A stretch of 10,389 bases of DNA from Methanobrevibacter sp. (GTDB lineage: Archaea; Methanobacteriota; Methanobacteria; Methanobacteriales; Methanobacteriaceae). Positions 1 to 7,480 of the stretch are shown in pieces. The position numbers were made by a program, and so were the translations under genes. The notes beneath the pieces were generated by a model. It was not told the DNA's origin and made no database searches. It worked only from the letters and a program-made list of their open reading frames with translations. Positions within the stretch are counted from its first letter, which is position 1; the number at the start of each line of letters is the position of its first letter. The stretch covers positions 1-10,389 of the forward strand of contig JAUNXD010000031.1 of the NCBI GenBank assembly GCA_030539985.1, read 5' to 3'.

Positions 1-2040
1 AATGGTGAAGACTGGATTGATTTGTATAATCTCAATAATTATTATAAATTCTTATATGATGGTATGGTATCAAGAACCTGTCAGGTAGCATGCATTAAGG
101 CATTTACTACTTATTGGAGACCGATATCAAATGAATCAATAAATTTTGAGATTTCAAAGGGGCATACGATCCAATACGGTGGAGATATTTTAAGTGAATA
201 TTATAATGTATTCGATCTTAATATAACTCTATTTAAAGAATATAATAAAATATTAATTGAAATCCCGTCTTGGGACGAGGATTTTAGCGATTATGAAAAT
301 TTTGTTATAGTAAACATTAATGATAAAATCTCTTATGTTAAAATCGTTGATGGTGTAGCTTATTTTGATTTTGATTTTTCAAAAGAGGGATTCTATAAGG
401 CTTCTGCCAAACTTCAATCTAACTATTTCACTTCCAGAATAATCGAATTTAACTTCATTGGAGGGGATGTTTCAAATTATGGCACATTCACTGAACTTAA
501 ATATATTATAGACAATGCTGAAAATGGATCCACTATTTATCTGGATAATGATTATTATTTGGATTATAGTTTTGAACAGAATTATCCTTTCATTTTGATT
601 AACAAGTCTTTAACCATTGACGGTAACGGCCACACCCTAAATGGAATGTTAAAAAGCGGCATTTTTGCAATTTATTCAGGTGACATATTCGAGGAGTTCA
701 ATGAAGAGGTAACTTTAAGAAATATTAAATTTGAGAATGGAAATAATGGTGCAGGGGGAGCAATAATTGCAAAAGCATATTTAACTGTTTTTAATTGCAC
801 TTTTACTGGCAATTCTGCAGAGTATGGTGGCGCTATCTGTTCATTACTTGAATGCCATATTGAAAAATCACATTTTGTTTCGAATTCTGCAGAGTATGGT
901 GGAGCAATATATTCTGAGGATATTTCATATTTGAGTATATCCTCTTCTAATTTCACTGATAATACTGCTGAAGCGGTTGGCGGAACCATCTATTCGCAAA
1001 ACAATCTTAATGTTAGGAATTCATATTTCAAAACCAATCAAGAGAATATGGAAATAATCTATTTTTCATATTATGTTGATGAAGAGGGTTATGTTTATGA
1101 AGGAAATTTATATTTAAAAAATAATAGGATGGATACTAAAAAAGCTTCAGCAATTATTTTTAATGGTTGGGGATTTCCTTATAGATTGCCATTAAATTTG
1201 GTTTTCAATAATGTGGAAGTTAATAAGGGAGAATATGTTAATTTATGTCAAATAAAAGATGAAGATGGGAATACTTTTGCAGTATACGAGATAAATGTTG
1301 TTTTAACCAATCTAAATGACAAATCAAAAGTAATTTCAATGAGCCTCGATTTTAATGATCAGTTGGGAATGTTTGGTTTTGACACTTCTTCACTGGATTG
1401 CGGCAGGTATCAAATTTCAGGAAGCATTTCAGAGGAGTATGCAACAGATTATTCAGTAACTCCGGGCATGTTAAATATTGTTGTAAAATCAACTATATCT
1501 GTATCTGATTTAAATAAGGTGTATGGGGATAATAACAATCTAATGGTCACCTTTAGGGATGGTAATGGAAAAGTAATTGCAAATACCAATCTTAAGGTCA
1601 CATTGAATGGTAATACGTTCATGATTATTACAAATGCTAATGGTCAGGCGACTATACCGGTTAATTTGGTGCCTAACACTTACACTGCAACAATAAGCTA
1701 TGTTGGGGATTATTATTCCTCTTCAAGCATCACAACAACAATTGTGGTTAAAAAGGCAAATCCGAAAAGAATCGCATCCAACAAGAAATTCAAGTTGAAA
1801 GTCAAAAAGAAAAAGTATTCCATAACTTTAAAGGACAATCTGGGAAGGGCAATCAAAGGCGCAAAGGTAACAGTTAAAATCAAAAAGAAAACCTATATTG
1901 CAACTACCAATGCCAAAGGAAAGGCAACATTTAAGCTGAAACTCAAGAAAAAGGGAAACTATAAGGCAACCATAAACTTTGCAGGCAATGCATATTATAA
2001 TAAAGTTAGCAAAAAAGTTAAAATAACTGTTAAAAAGTAG
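1..2040 (+). CDS. Adhesin-like surface protein, 3' part of a larger gene
   Basis: This frame is open from base 1, and the first residues (NGEDWIDLYNL) align with an internal stretch of the downstream gene that starts at its residue 1001. The gene therefore begins upstream of the window; the TTG at 22 is not a real start. Of the 679 visible residues, 1-40 match the end of the neighbour's lectin-like segment and about 42-155 form an Ig-like segment. A right-handed beta-helix at about 157-345 has four coils marked by GGAI-type motifs. Three Ig-like modules follow (about 395-490, 490-587, 588-679), the last one very lysine-rich. Such proteins are exported and sit on the cell surface of gut methanogens, probably in adhesion; the ligand is unknown. 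By analogy the missing N-terminal part may carry a signal peptide and papain-like peptidase, but that is inference. Base composition is AT-rich (two sampled 60-nt rows have about 20% G+C). It ends in TAG within a hairpin. Confidence 0.9.
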   Translation, partial: NGEDWIDLYNLNNYYKFLYDGMVSRTCQVACIKAFTTYWRPISNESINFEISKGHTIQYGGDILSEYYNVFDLNITLFKEYNKILIEIPSWDEDFSDYENFVIVNINDKISYVKIVDGVAYFDFDFSKEGFYKASAKLQSNYFTSRIIEFNFIGGDVSNYGTFTELKYIIDNAENGSTIYLDNDYYLDYSFEQNYPFILINKSLTIDGNGHTLNGMLKSGIFAIYSGDIFEEFNEEVTLRNIKFENGNNGAGGAIIAKAYLTVFNCTFTGNSAEYGGAICSLLECHIEKSHFVSNSAEYGGAIYSEDISYLSISSSNFTDNTAEAVGGTIYSQNNLNVRNSYFKTNQENMEIIYFSYYVDEEGYVYEGNLYLKNNRMDTKKASAIIFNGWGFPYRLPLNLVFNNVEVNKGEYVNLCQIKDEDGNTFAVYEINVVLTNLNDKSKVISMSLDFNDQLGMFGFDTSSLDCGRYQISGSISEEYATDYSVTPGMLNIVVKSTISVSDLNKVYGDNNNLMVTFRDGNGKVIANTNLKVTLNGNTFMIITNANGQATIPVNLVPNTYTATISYVGDYYSSSSITTTIVVKKANPKRIASNKKFKLKVKKKKYSITLKDNLGRAIKGAKVTVKIKKKTYIATTNAKGKATFKLKLKKKGNYKATINFAGNAYYNKVSKKVKITVKK
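757..990 (+). repeat. Beta-helix coil repeats, 4 copies, 72-nt period
   Basis: Four coils lie in the beta-helix of the first gene. Taking the second glycine codon of each GG(A/T)I motif as marker, they fall at 757, 829, 901 and 982, giving spacings of 72, 72 and 81 nt. Each coil has the pattern N-S/T-A-E-x-G-G-A-I followed by a short strand and an asparagine- or serine-rich turn. This is the polymorphic-outer-membrane-like coil repeat often seen in methanogen adhesin-like proteins. Confidence 0.85.
811..902 (+). repeat. Exact 20-bp direct repeat (811-830 and 883-902)
   Basis: The same 20 bases, beginning AATTCTGCAG and ending ATGGTGG, occur at 811-830 and 883-902. They are 72 nt apart, exactly one beta-helix coil, and encode NSAEYGG in both places. 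Identity across synonymous positions suggests a recent coil duplication or conversion rather than protein-level selection alone. A near-identical variant occurs at 6121-6140 in the second gene. Confidence 0.9.
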
Positions 2041-2060
2041 GATTTTTCCCTACTTTTTTT
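2032..2060 (+). terminator. Hairpin plus T-run spanning the stop codon
   Basis: AAAAAGTAGG at 2032-2041 is a perfect 10-bp inverted repeat of CCTACTTTTT at 2049-2058, with a 7-nt loop. The T-run continues to 2060. The left arm contains the TAG stop (2038-2040) and the last lysine codons. Hairpin followed by T-tract is consistent with an intrinsic-type terminator; archaeal termination depends mainly on the T-tract, so the hairpin's role is uncertain. Confidence 0.6.
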
Positions 2061-2077
2061 CAAAATCAAATAGGTAA

Positions 2078-2109
2078 TCTAAAATATCTTAAAAAATATA
2101 AATAGTATC
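2078..2109 (+). promoter_or_regulatory. Candidate TATA-box promoter of the large adhesin gene
   Basis: Two AT-rich boxes precede the ATG at 2110: AAAATATC (2081-2088) and AAAATATAAATA (2093-2104). The first lies about 25 nt before the ATG, the usual TATA-to-start distance, which would give a leaderless or nearly leaderless mRNA. This fits the absence of a GGTG/GGAG ribosome site directly before the ATG. The second box is the better TATA match but would place the start point inside the signal-peptide codons. Confidence 0.4.
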
Positions 2110-5100
2110 ATGTTAAACAAAAGGATATTTTTTATATTATTCCTATTAATCATAGCATTGGGGCTAATGTCATCGGTTAATGCGACTGATTTGGCAGATA
2201 ATCAAACAGCTGATGAAATAGGAATTCAGGATGATTTAAATGTGGAGGATCTTGAAATAACCGATACTGATGAGACTATTTCAACTCCTGGCGATGAAGA
2301 TGTTTTGGGTGCTGGAACTTTCAGTTCACTTCAAAGTAAAATAAACAGTGCCAGCGAAGGCTCTACAATTAATTTATATGATGATTACACTTACAACACT
2401 AATTTTGGAAGTACTGATGGGGTTACAATAACCAAATCAATAACAATAAACGGTAACGGGCATACCATAAACGGCGCATCAAAATCAAGTATTTTTTTAA
2501 TATATGGTGCTGAAAATGTTGTTTTGAATAATATTGTCTTTAAAAACGCTTATTGCTCTGACGGTAATGGTGGAGCGATATACACTTTGGGTAGTGATGT
2601 CACAATTGAGTCATGTGAGTTTGACAATAATTTTGCCCTTAATGGAGGAAGCATATTTTCCGCATACTCAAATGTTACTGTTAGGGATTCTTCTTTTAGC
2701 AATGCTGATCTTGTGGGTGTTGGTGGAGCAATAATGTCTGTTAATTCTGTTTTAATATGCTTAAACACAGAGTTTGCCAACAACTATGCAATGACTGCGG
2801 GGGGAGATATTTATTCCAATAATGGTACGTTATTCCTTTTCGGTTCTAATTTCGCGGGTTCTTCTTCAGATGATATCGGAGGGTCAATATACTCAGAAGA
2901 AGATTATATGCAAGTTTTTGGATGCAGTTTTGAGGATTGCCGTTCTCTGGAAGATGCCGGTGGAGCAATTTACTGTTTAAACTCAATACTGACATCCAAT
3001 TCCACAGTGTTCAACTCCTGTCATGCTGCATTCGGTGGAGCAATCTGTTCTTTAAACACTCTTTTGGAAATCGATGGCAGTGATTTCCAGGGTTGTGATG
3101 CGGTATGGTATGGTGGAAGTGTTTACAGCATTTATGGCACTGTGGATGTTAAAAATTCCCTTTTCTTCCTTTCAGGAGGGTTTTATGGAGGTGCAATGTT
3201 TGTCAGAAGTCCTAGTGAGATAAGCATCACTGACAATAAGTTCCTTTATTCCTATGCAGAAGTTGGTCCAAGGATATATATTGACGAGTATTATGCTGAT
3301 GTTCCCCAAAGCGGAAATATCTATGAGGACATCTATTTTGTTGTCGGTGAGTTCAATGGTTCAACAATAAATGATGATGTATATCTTGAGCACAGTAACA
3401 TATTAACCTATATCATCTCCAATACCAATGAGCATCAGGCAGATGACTCATTTTATGATGATCTTATAGATGACTTTATTTCCAGAATGGAATTTGGCTC
3501 TTCAGATGAGATTGAAGTGAGCATCTATGATGTTGACTACCCTGCCGATTCAATAATTTTCCTAAATTACGCAGATATGAATGACCATAGAATCGTCTAT
3601 GATTCACATCACACGCTTGATGAGTTAAATCTCCGTACACTTGACATTAATTTTTATAATTTTGAAGGCTCTCGTCGCATATCCTTAAATGTTCTTTCTG
3701 GATCTTTTGATATGGATTTCGGTTCTGGAAGCGGAGACTATTGCAATCTGTATTTCTCAGACAACAACACTGACAATAAATGGTGGACAATCCCTGTCTT
3801 TGATGACCCGTCAAGGATAAGGCAGGCCACTGAGGATGAAACACAGTATTGGATTGAACCATTATATGATTATGAATTCAATCAAAAAAGAATCGACGGT
3901 AAGTTAATTTTCAATTTCCAGGATAGATTGCTGTTTTCCAATTTCGGAAACGTGTATAGCTTCAAAAGCTTTTACAGCCTGGTTCCTATAATAGATTCAC
4001 AGGAGCCTGCAACCAATTTGCCTTCACGCTACGATTCAAGGGATTATGATTATATCACTCCAGTTAAAGACCAAAGTATTGGAGGTAACTGCTGGGCATT
4101 TGCTGGTATTGCAACACTTGAGGCATGTCTTAAAAAGGCAACAGGCATAGAATATGACTTTTCAGAGGACAATGCTAAAAATCTTATGGCAATATCCTCG
4201 ATTTACGGTTGGAACATCTCCGCCAATAATGGTGGATTCCACTCAATGTTTCAGGCTTACCTGACAAGCTGGCTTGGACCTCTTCATGATATGTATGATA
4301 CCTACAATCCTTTATCTGCCCTTTCAGTGGTAGGGCCGTCTGTTTATCATATTCAGGATATTGATTTCATACCTGTTCGTAAAAATACTCAGGACAATGA
4401 CGAGTATAAAAAGGCAATAATGAACAACGGTGCCGTTGCGGTAATGATTGAATGGTATGATTATGATGAAGGGGACTTTGCAAGGCATGCAATAACCCTT
4501 GTCGGTTGGGACGACAACTATAAAGGCAAGGATTTTATAGGAAATACTGCAAGAGGGGCATGGATATTTAAAAACAGTTGGGGTCCTGATTGGGCAAACA
4601 ACGGTTATGGCTACCTGTCATATGAACAGGCTCTTTCTAGAGAAGTATATAAAGATTGGGGTTCTTACACATTCTCATTCCATGAAAACAGTGGTGCATA
4701 TCAGGACATCTACCAGTATGATTTTGCAGGTGTAACCAATTACATGATCTTTGAAGATAAAAACTACAATCAGGTCTATTACAAAAACAAGTTCACGGCA
4801 AAGGATGATGAGTTCCTATCAGCATTTTCCACATACTTCGAACATGAAACCAACTTCACATATTCAATCAGAATAAATGGAAAGGAAATTACCAAAACCG
4901 ATTATGGGGAACCGATAATAAGTTCAGTACATTCCTGCTCTCCGGGTTACCATACAATTCCTCTCGGATATGATTTGGAACTCAAAAAGGGTGATGAATT
5001 TGAAATAATCATAAAATTGCTAAATCCTAAAGAAGATTCAATTCCTGTTTGTCAGGCTGATGATTTATACAAGACTTCCTATCCGAGCGGTGTTTCATAT

Positions 5101-7419
5101 GTAAGTTTCAATGGCAATACATGGTATGATTTGTATGATCTTGATTTTTATCAGGACTTCAGGTGGGGTCCTAATAAAAGGCATAGTTGTCAGATCGCTT
5201 GTCTTAAGGCATTCACAAACAATTGGAGAATGAATTCAACCGAGAATGACCCATATATTCAGGTTTCAAGCGGAACAATTATAGGAACTCCTGACGGATC
5301 ATTTTTAAACGGTAACTTTGACATTTACGGATTTGATGTAGAATTGGCCAGAGAGGAAAACTATATAATATTCTATCTCTACGATTGGGATACTGACAAT
5401 AACGACTATGAAAATTTCGTAAAGGCAACAATCAACGATGAAGTGTACTATGTGCCGATTTTTGATGAAGGATATGCCGTTCTGGAATTTGATTTAAGTC
5501 AGGACAAATTCTACAGACTTTCTGCAGTATCCAAATCCAACCATTACATGACATTTGAACTGGAATACAATTTCATGGGTGGAGATACTGTTTATGAGTC
5601 ATTCACTGACCTTCAGGAAATGATTGACGATGCTGACGATGGCGACACCATCCAGCTTGATTCAAACTTTTTCTTTGACGATGAATTCTTTGAAAATGAC
5701 GATTCACTTGAGATAAACAAGTCCATAACAATCGACGGCCAGGGTCATATCCTCAACGGATTTGAAATGTCATATATCCTAAAGGTATTTGCCGGCTGTG
5801 ACGTTACCTTAAAAAACATTCACTTTATAAACGGCAATTCAACAACATATGGAGCAATAGCGTCCTATGGAAATCTGAATGTGTATAAGTGCAATTTCAC
5901 AGACAACAATGCAGTTTGGGGAGGTGCCATCTACTCATCTGGTGAGGTGACAATTGAAAATTCAATTTTCAATTCCAATTCTGCCTATTGGGGAGGAGCG
6001 GTCTGTTCAGAGGTAACGGTAACAATCAAGGATTCAGTATTCAAGTCAAACTCAGCCACTGTTGGTGGGGCAGTATTCTCAAATGGTGAATGCGACGTCA
6101 TAAACTCACAATTCATCTCAAATTCTGCGGATTATGGTGGAGCAATCGCATCTAAAAACGATTTGGATGTTTCCAAATCCACATTCAAAAACAATAAGGC
6201 CACCGTCAGCGGCGGAGCAGTTTACGTCGAGGGTGAAGGTTTGATTAAAAACTCTGATTTTGAATCCAACCGCGCAAAATATGGTGGAGCGATAGTCTCT
6301 TTCGGATATTCCGATTTAACAATTAAGGGATCCACTTTCACATCCAATGAGGCTTCAAGCATGGGCGGAAGCGTATCCGCCGAAAACAATCTTGACATCT
6401 CTAACTCAAATTTCAAAACCGCACAGGACAATATGGAAATAATTTACTATTCATATAAATTCGATGAAAACGGCACTGCCTATGGGGAGCTTAAACTAAA
6501 CAACAACAGGATGGATACCAAAAACGCTCCTGCAATCTTTTATGATGGTGGCGGTGTTCCATATGGCTTGCCGCTTTACCTGGTTTTCACTAACATAAAA
6601 GCGATTAAAGGTGAATACGTTAAATTGTGTCAGATAAAGGACGCTGACGGCAATACCATTGGAATAGCTGAGATAGAAGTTGTTTTGACAAATCAAAACG
6701 ACAAATCAAAAGTAACTTCCATGACTCTTCAATTTGATTATGATAAAGGAATGTTCGGTTTTGATACATCACTCCTTGAATACGGTGCCTATCAAATCAC
6801 AGGAAGCGTTTCAGATGAGTATGCAACAGACTGCAGGGTAACTTCCGGAATGCTTTATGTGGTTGAAAGGTCAAGCATAACTTCCTCTGGATTGAATAAG
6901 GTGTATGGTGACAGCAACGGTCTTGTGGTCACTTTTAAAGATGGAAGCGGAAGGGTAATTGCAAACGCAAATCTTAAGGTGTCTTTGAACGGAAATACAT
7001 TCAATGTCGTCACCGATGCAAATGGCCGGGCCATCATACCGGTCAATCTTGCGCCTAACACATACCTTGCAACAATAACCTATGAAGGCAATGAATATTC
7101 CTCTTCAAGCATTACTGCAAGCATCGTGGTTAAAAAGGCAACTCCTAAAATAACCGCCAAAAAGAAAACATATAAGCTTAAAGCCAAAAAGAAAAAGTAT
7201 TCAATAACTTTAAAGGATAATCTGGGAAGGGCAATCAAAGGCGCAAAGGTTGCTGTTAAAATCAAAAAGAAAACCTTCAGAGCAACTACAAATGCCAAAG
7301 GTAAGGCCACTTTCAAACTAAAACTTACCAAAAAGGGAAATTACAAGGCTACAGTTAAATACGCAGGTAATACATATTACAATCCGGTTTCAAAGAATAT
7401 TAAAATCAAAGTTAAGTAG
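2110..7419 (+). CDS. Surface protein: papain-like peptidase between two beta-helices, with Ig-like tail
   Basis: This is a complete 1769-aa exported protein. The signal peptide is residues 1-25 (KR, hydrophobic core, cleavage after VNA). Residues 26-69 form an acidic linker with 15 Asp/Glu and no Lys/Arg, and about 70-400 a nine-coil beta-helix. Residues 400-636 are unassigned and could include a pro-region. About 637-857 is a C1A (papain) peptidase: Gln655 in VKDQ, Cys661 in GNCWAFA, His793 in RHAITLVGWDD, Asn822 in KNSWG. All four expected active-site residues are present, so it is probably active. About 860-1045 resembles the lectin-like module found after such peptidases, then comes an Ig-like segment, an eight-coil beta-helix (1161-1437) and three Ig-like modules. 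The last (1678-1769) is about 32% lysine and could bind anionic cell wall. No sortase motif or C-terminal membrane anchor is visible. The ATG at 2110 is chosen because it gives the full signal peptide. Probable role: surface adhesin-protease; substrate unknown. Confidence 0.92.
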   Translation: MLNKRIFFILFLLIIALGLMSSVNATDLADNQTADEIGIQDDLNVEDLEITDTDETISTPGDEDVLGAGTFSSLQSKINSASEGSTINLYDDYTYNTNFGSTDGVTITKSITINGNGHTINGASKSSIFLIYGAENVVLNNIVFKNAYCSDGNGGAIYTLGSDVTIESCEFDNNFALNGGSIFSAYSNVTVRDSSFSNADLVGVGGAIMSVNSVLICLNTEFANNYAMTAGGDIYSNNGTLFLFGSNFAGSSSDDIGGSIYSEEDYMQVFGCSFEDCRSLEDAGGAIYCLNSILTSNSTVFNSCHAAFGGAICSLNTLLEIDGSDFQGCDAVWYGGSVYSIYGTVDVKNSLFFLSGGFYGGAMFVRSPSEISITDNKFLYSYAEVGPRIYIDEYYADVPQSGNIYEDIYFVVGEFNGSTINDDVYLEHSNILTYIISNTNEHQADDSFYDDLIDDFISRMEFGSSDEIEVSIYDVDYPADSIIFLNYADMNDHRIVYDSHHTLDELNLRTLDINFYNFEGSRRISLNVLSGSFDMDFGSGSGDYCNLYFSDNNTDNKWWTIPVFDDPSRIRQATEDETQYWIEPLYDYEFNQKRIDGKLIFNFQDRLLFSNFGNVYSFKSFYSLVPIIDSQEPATNLPSRYDSRDYDYITPVKDQSIGGNCWAFAGIATLEACLKKATGIEYDFSEDNAKNLMAISSIYGWNISANNGGFHSMFQAYLTSWLGPLHDMYDTYNPLSALSVVGPSVYHIQDIDFIPVRKNTQDNDEYKKAIMNNGAVAVMIEWYDYDEGDFARHAITLVGWDDNYKGKDFIGNTARGAWIFKNSWGPDWANNGYGYLSYEQALSREVYKDWGSYTFSFHENSGAYQDIYQYDFAGVTNYMIFEDKNYNQVYYKNKFTAKDDEFLSAFSTYFEHETNFTYSIRINGKEITKTDYGEPIISSVHSCSPGYHTIPLGYDLELKKGDEFEIIIKLLNPKEDSIPVCQADDLYKTSYPSGVSYVSFNGNTWYDLYDLDFYQDFRWGPNKRHSCQIACLKAFTNNWRMNSTENDPYIQVSSGTIIGTPDGSFLNGNFDIYGFDVELAREENYIIFYLYDWDTDNNDYENFVKATINDEVYYVPIFDEGYAVLEFDLSQDKFYRLSAVSKSNHYMTFELEYNFMGGDTVYESFTDLQEMIDDADDGDTIQLDSNFFFDDEFFENDDSLEINKSITIDGQGHILNGFEMSYILKVFAGCDVTLKNIHFINGNSTTYGAIASYGNLNVYKCNFTDNNAVWGGAIYSSGEVTIENSIFNSNSAYWGGAVCSEVTVTIKDSVFKSNSATVGGAVFSNGECDVINSQFISNSADYGGAIASKNDLDVSKSTFKNNKATVSGGAVYVEGEGLIKNSDFESNRAKYGGAIVSFGYSDLTIKGSTFTSNEASSMGGSVSAENNLDISNSNFKTAQDNMEIIYYSYKFDENGTAYGELKLNNNRMDTKNAPAIFYDGGGVPYGLPLYLVFTNIKAIKGEYVKLCQIKDADGNTIGIAEIEVVLTNQNDKSKVTSMTLQFDYDKGMFGFDTSLLEYGAYQITGSVSDEYATDCRVTSGMLYVVERSSITSSGLNKVYGDSNGLVVTFKDGSGRVIANANLKVSLNGNTFNVVTDANGRAIIPVNLAPNTYLATITYEGNEYSSSSITASIVVKKATPKITAKKKTYKLKAKKKKYSITLKDNLGRAIKGAKVAVKIKKKTFRATTNAKGKATFKLKLTKKGNYKATVKYAGNTYYNPVSKNIKIKVK
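2572..3200 (+). repeat. N-terminal beta-helix coil array, 9 irregular coils
   Basis: Second glycine codons of the GG motifs fall at 2572, 2647, 2725, 2803, 2881, 2962, 3037, 3115 and 3190. Spacing varies from 75 to 81 nt (25-27 residues), and the motif wanders between GGAI, GGSI, GGDI, GGSV and GGAM. The array is older or less constrained than the regular C-terminal array of the same protein. Confidence 0.85.
5851..6375 (+). repeat. C-terminal beta-helix coil array, 8 coils, 72-nt period
   Basis: Marker glycine codons of the coils fall at 5851, 5923, 5995, 6067, 6139, 6214, 6286 and 6367, so the spacings are 72, 72, 72, 72, 75, 72 and 81 nt. The first coil reads YGAI instead of GGAI. The last spacing of 81 nt is the same as in the first gene's array, which marks the terminal coil as the shared one. 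The extra copies here are 24-residue coils. Confidence 0.87.
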
Positions 7420-7434
7420 TTATAAATACTACTT
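7414..7434 (+). terminator. Inverted repeat over the stop codon, weak terminator candidate
   Basis: AAGTAGT at 7414-7420 pairs perfectly with ACTACTT at 7428-7434 across a 7-nt loop. The left arm holds the TAG stop at 7417-7419. It matches the hairpin at the end of the first gene in position and core sequence, but the T-run after it is only three bases, so termination would be weaker and read-through possible. Confidence 0.4.
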
Positions 7435-7452
7435 TAAATAGAATATATATCA
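7420..7452 (+). promoter_or_regulatory. Candidate TATA region for the TIR operon
   Basis: The 61-nt gap before the four-gene cluster is AT-rich and has several TATA-like boxes: TTATAAATA (7420-7428), TTTAAATA (7433-7440) and AATATATATC (7442-7451). Either of the first two would give a start point about 20-35 nt before the ATG at 7481, leaving room for the ribosome site at 7470. The third would place the start inside that site and is less likely. No operator-like palindrome stands out apart from the stop-codon hairpin, which overlaps the first box. Confidence 0.4.
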
Positions 7453-7469
7453 TTATATTTACGTTCATT

Positions 7470-7475
7470 AGGGTG
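7470..7475 (+). promoter_or_regulatory. Ribosome binding site that sets the start at 7481
   Basis: AGGGTG at 7470-7475 matches the anti-Shine-Dalgarno complement (core GGTG). It leaves 5 nt before the ATG at 7481 but only 2 nt before the in-frame TTG at 7478, so the ATG is the better start. Confidence 0.65.
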
Positions 7476-7480
7476 TTTTG

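Noticed and set aside
22..24. TTG as the start of the first gene
   Set aside because: The frame is open to base 1 and the residues before the TTG (NGEDWID) align with the interior of the downstream paralog, so the gene starts outside the window.
672..989. Minus-strand open frame of about 105 codons
   Set aside because: It is the complement of the coil repeats; its repeated IAPPYSAE pattern mirrors the SAEYGGAI coils of the real gene. The same applies to the minus-strand frames at 2550-2783 and 6222-6431.
3647..3862. Minus-strand open frames inside the large adhesin gene (also 6496-6696, 6855-7061, 7080-7331)
   Set aside because: They lie wholly within a well-supported gene, have no domains or signals I recognise, and lack a credible upstream site.
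4018..4680. Pseudomurein endoisopeptidase (C71 type) identity for the peptidase domain
   Set aside because: The motifs GNCWAFA, HAITLVGWDD and KNSWG with an upstream Gln are those of papain-type C1A peptidases.
7478..7480. TTG start for the 163-aa protein
   Set aside because: It leaves only 2 nt from the ribosome site and sits directly before an in-frame ATG with normal spacing.
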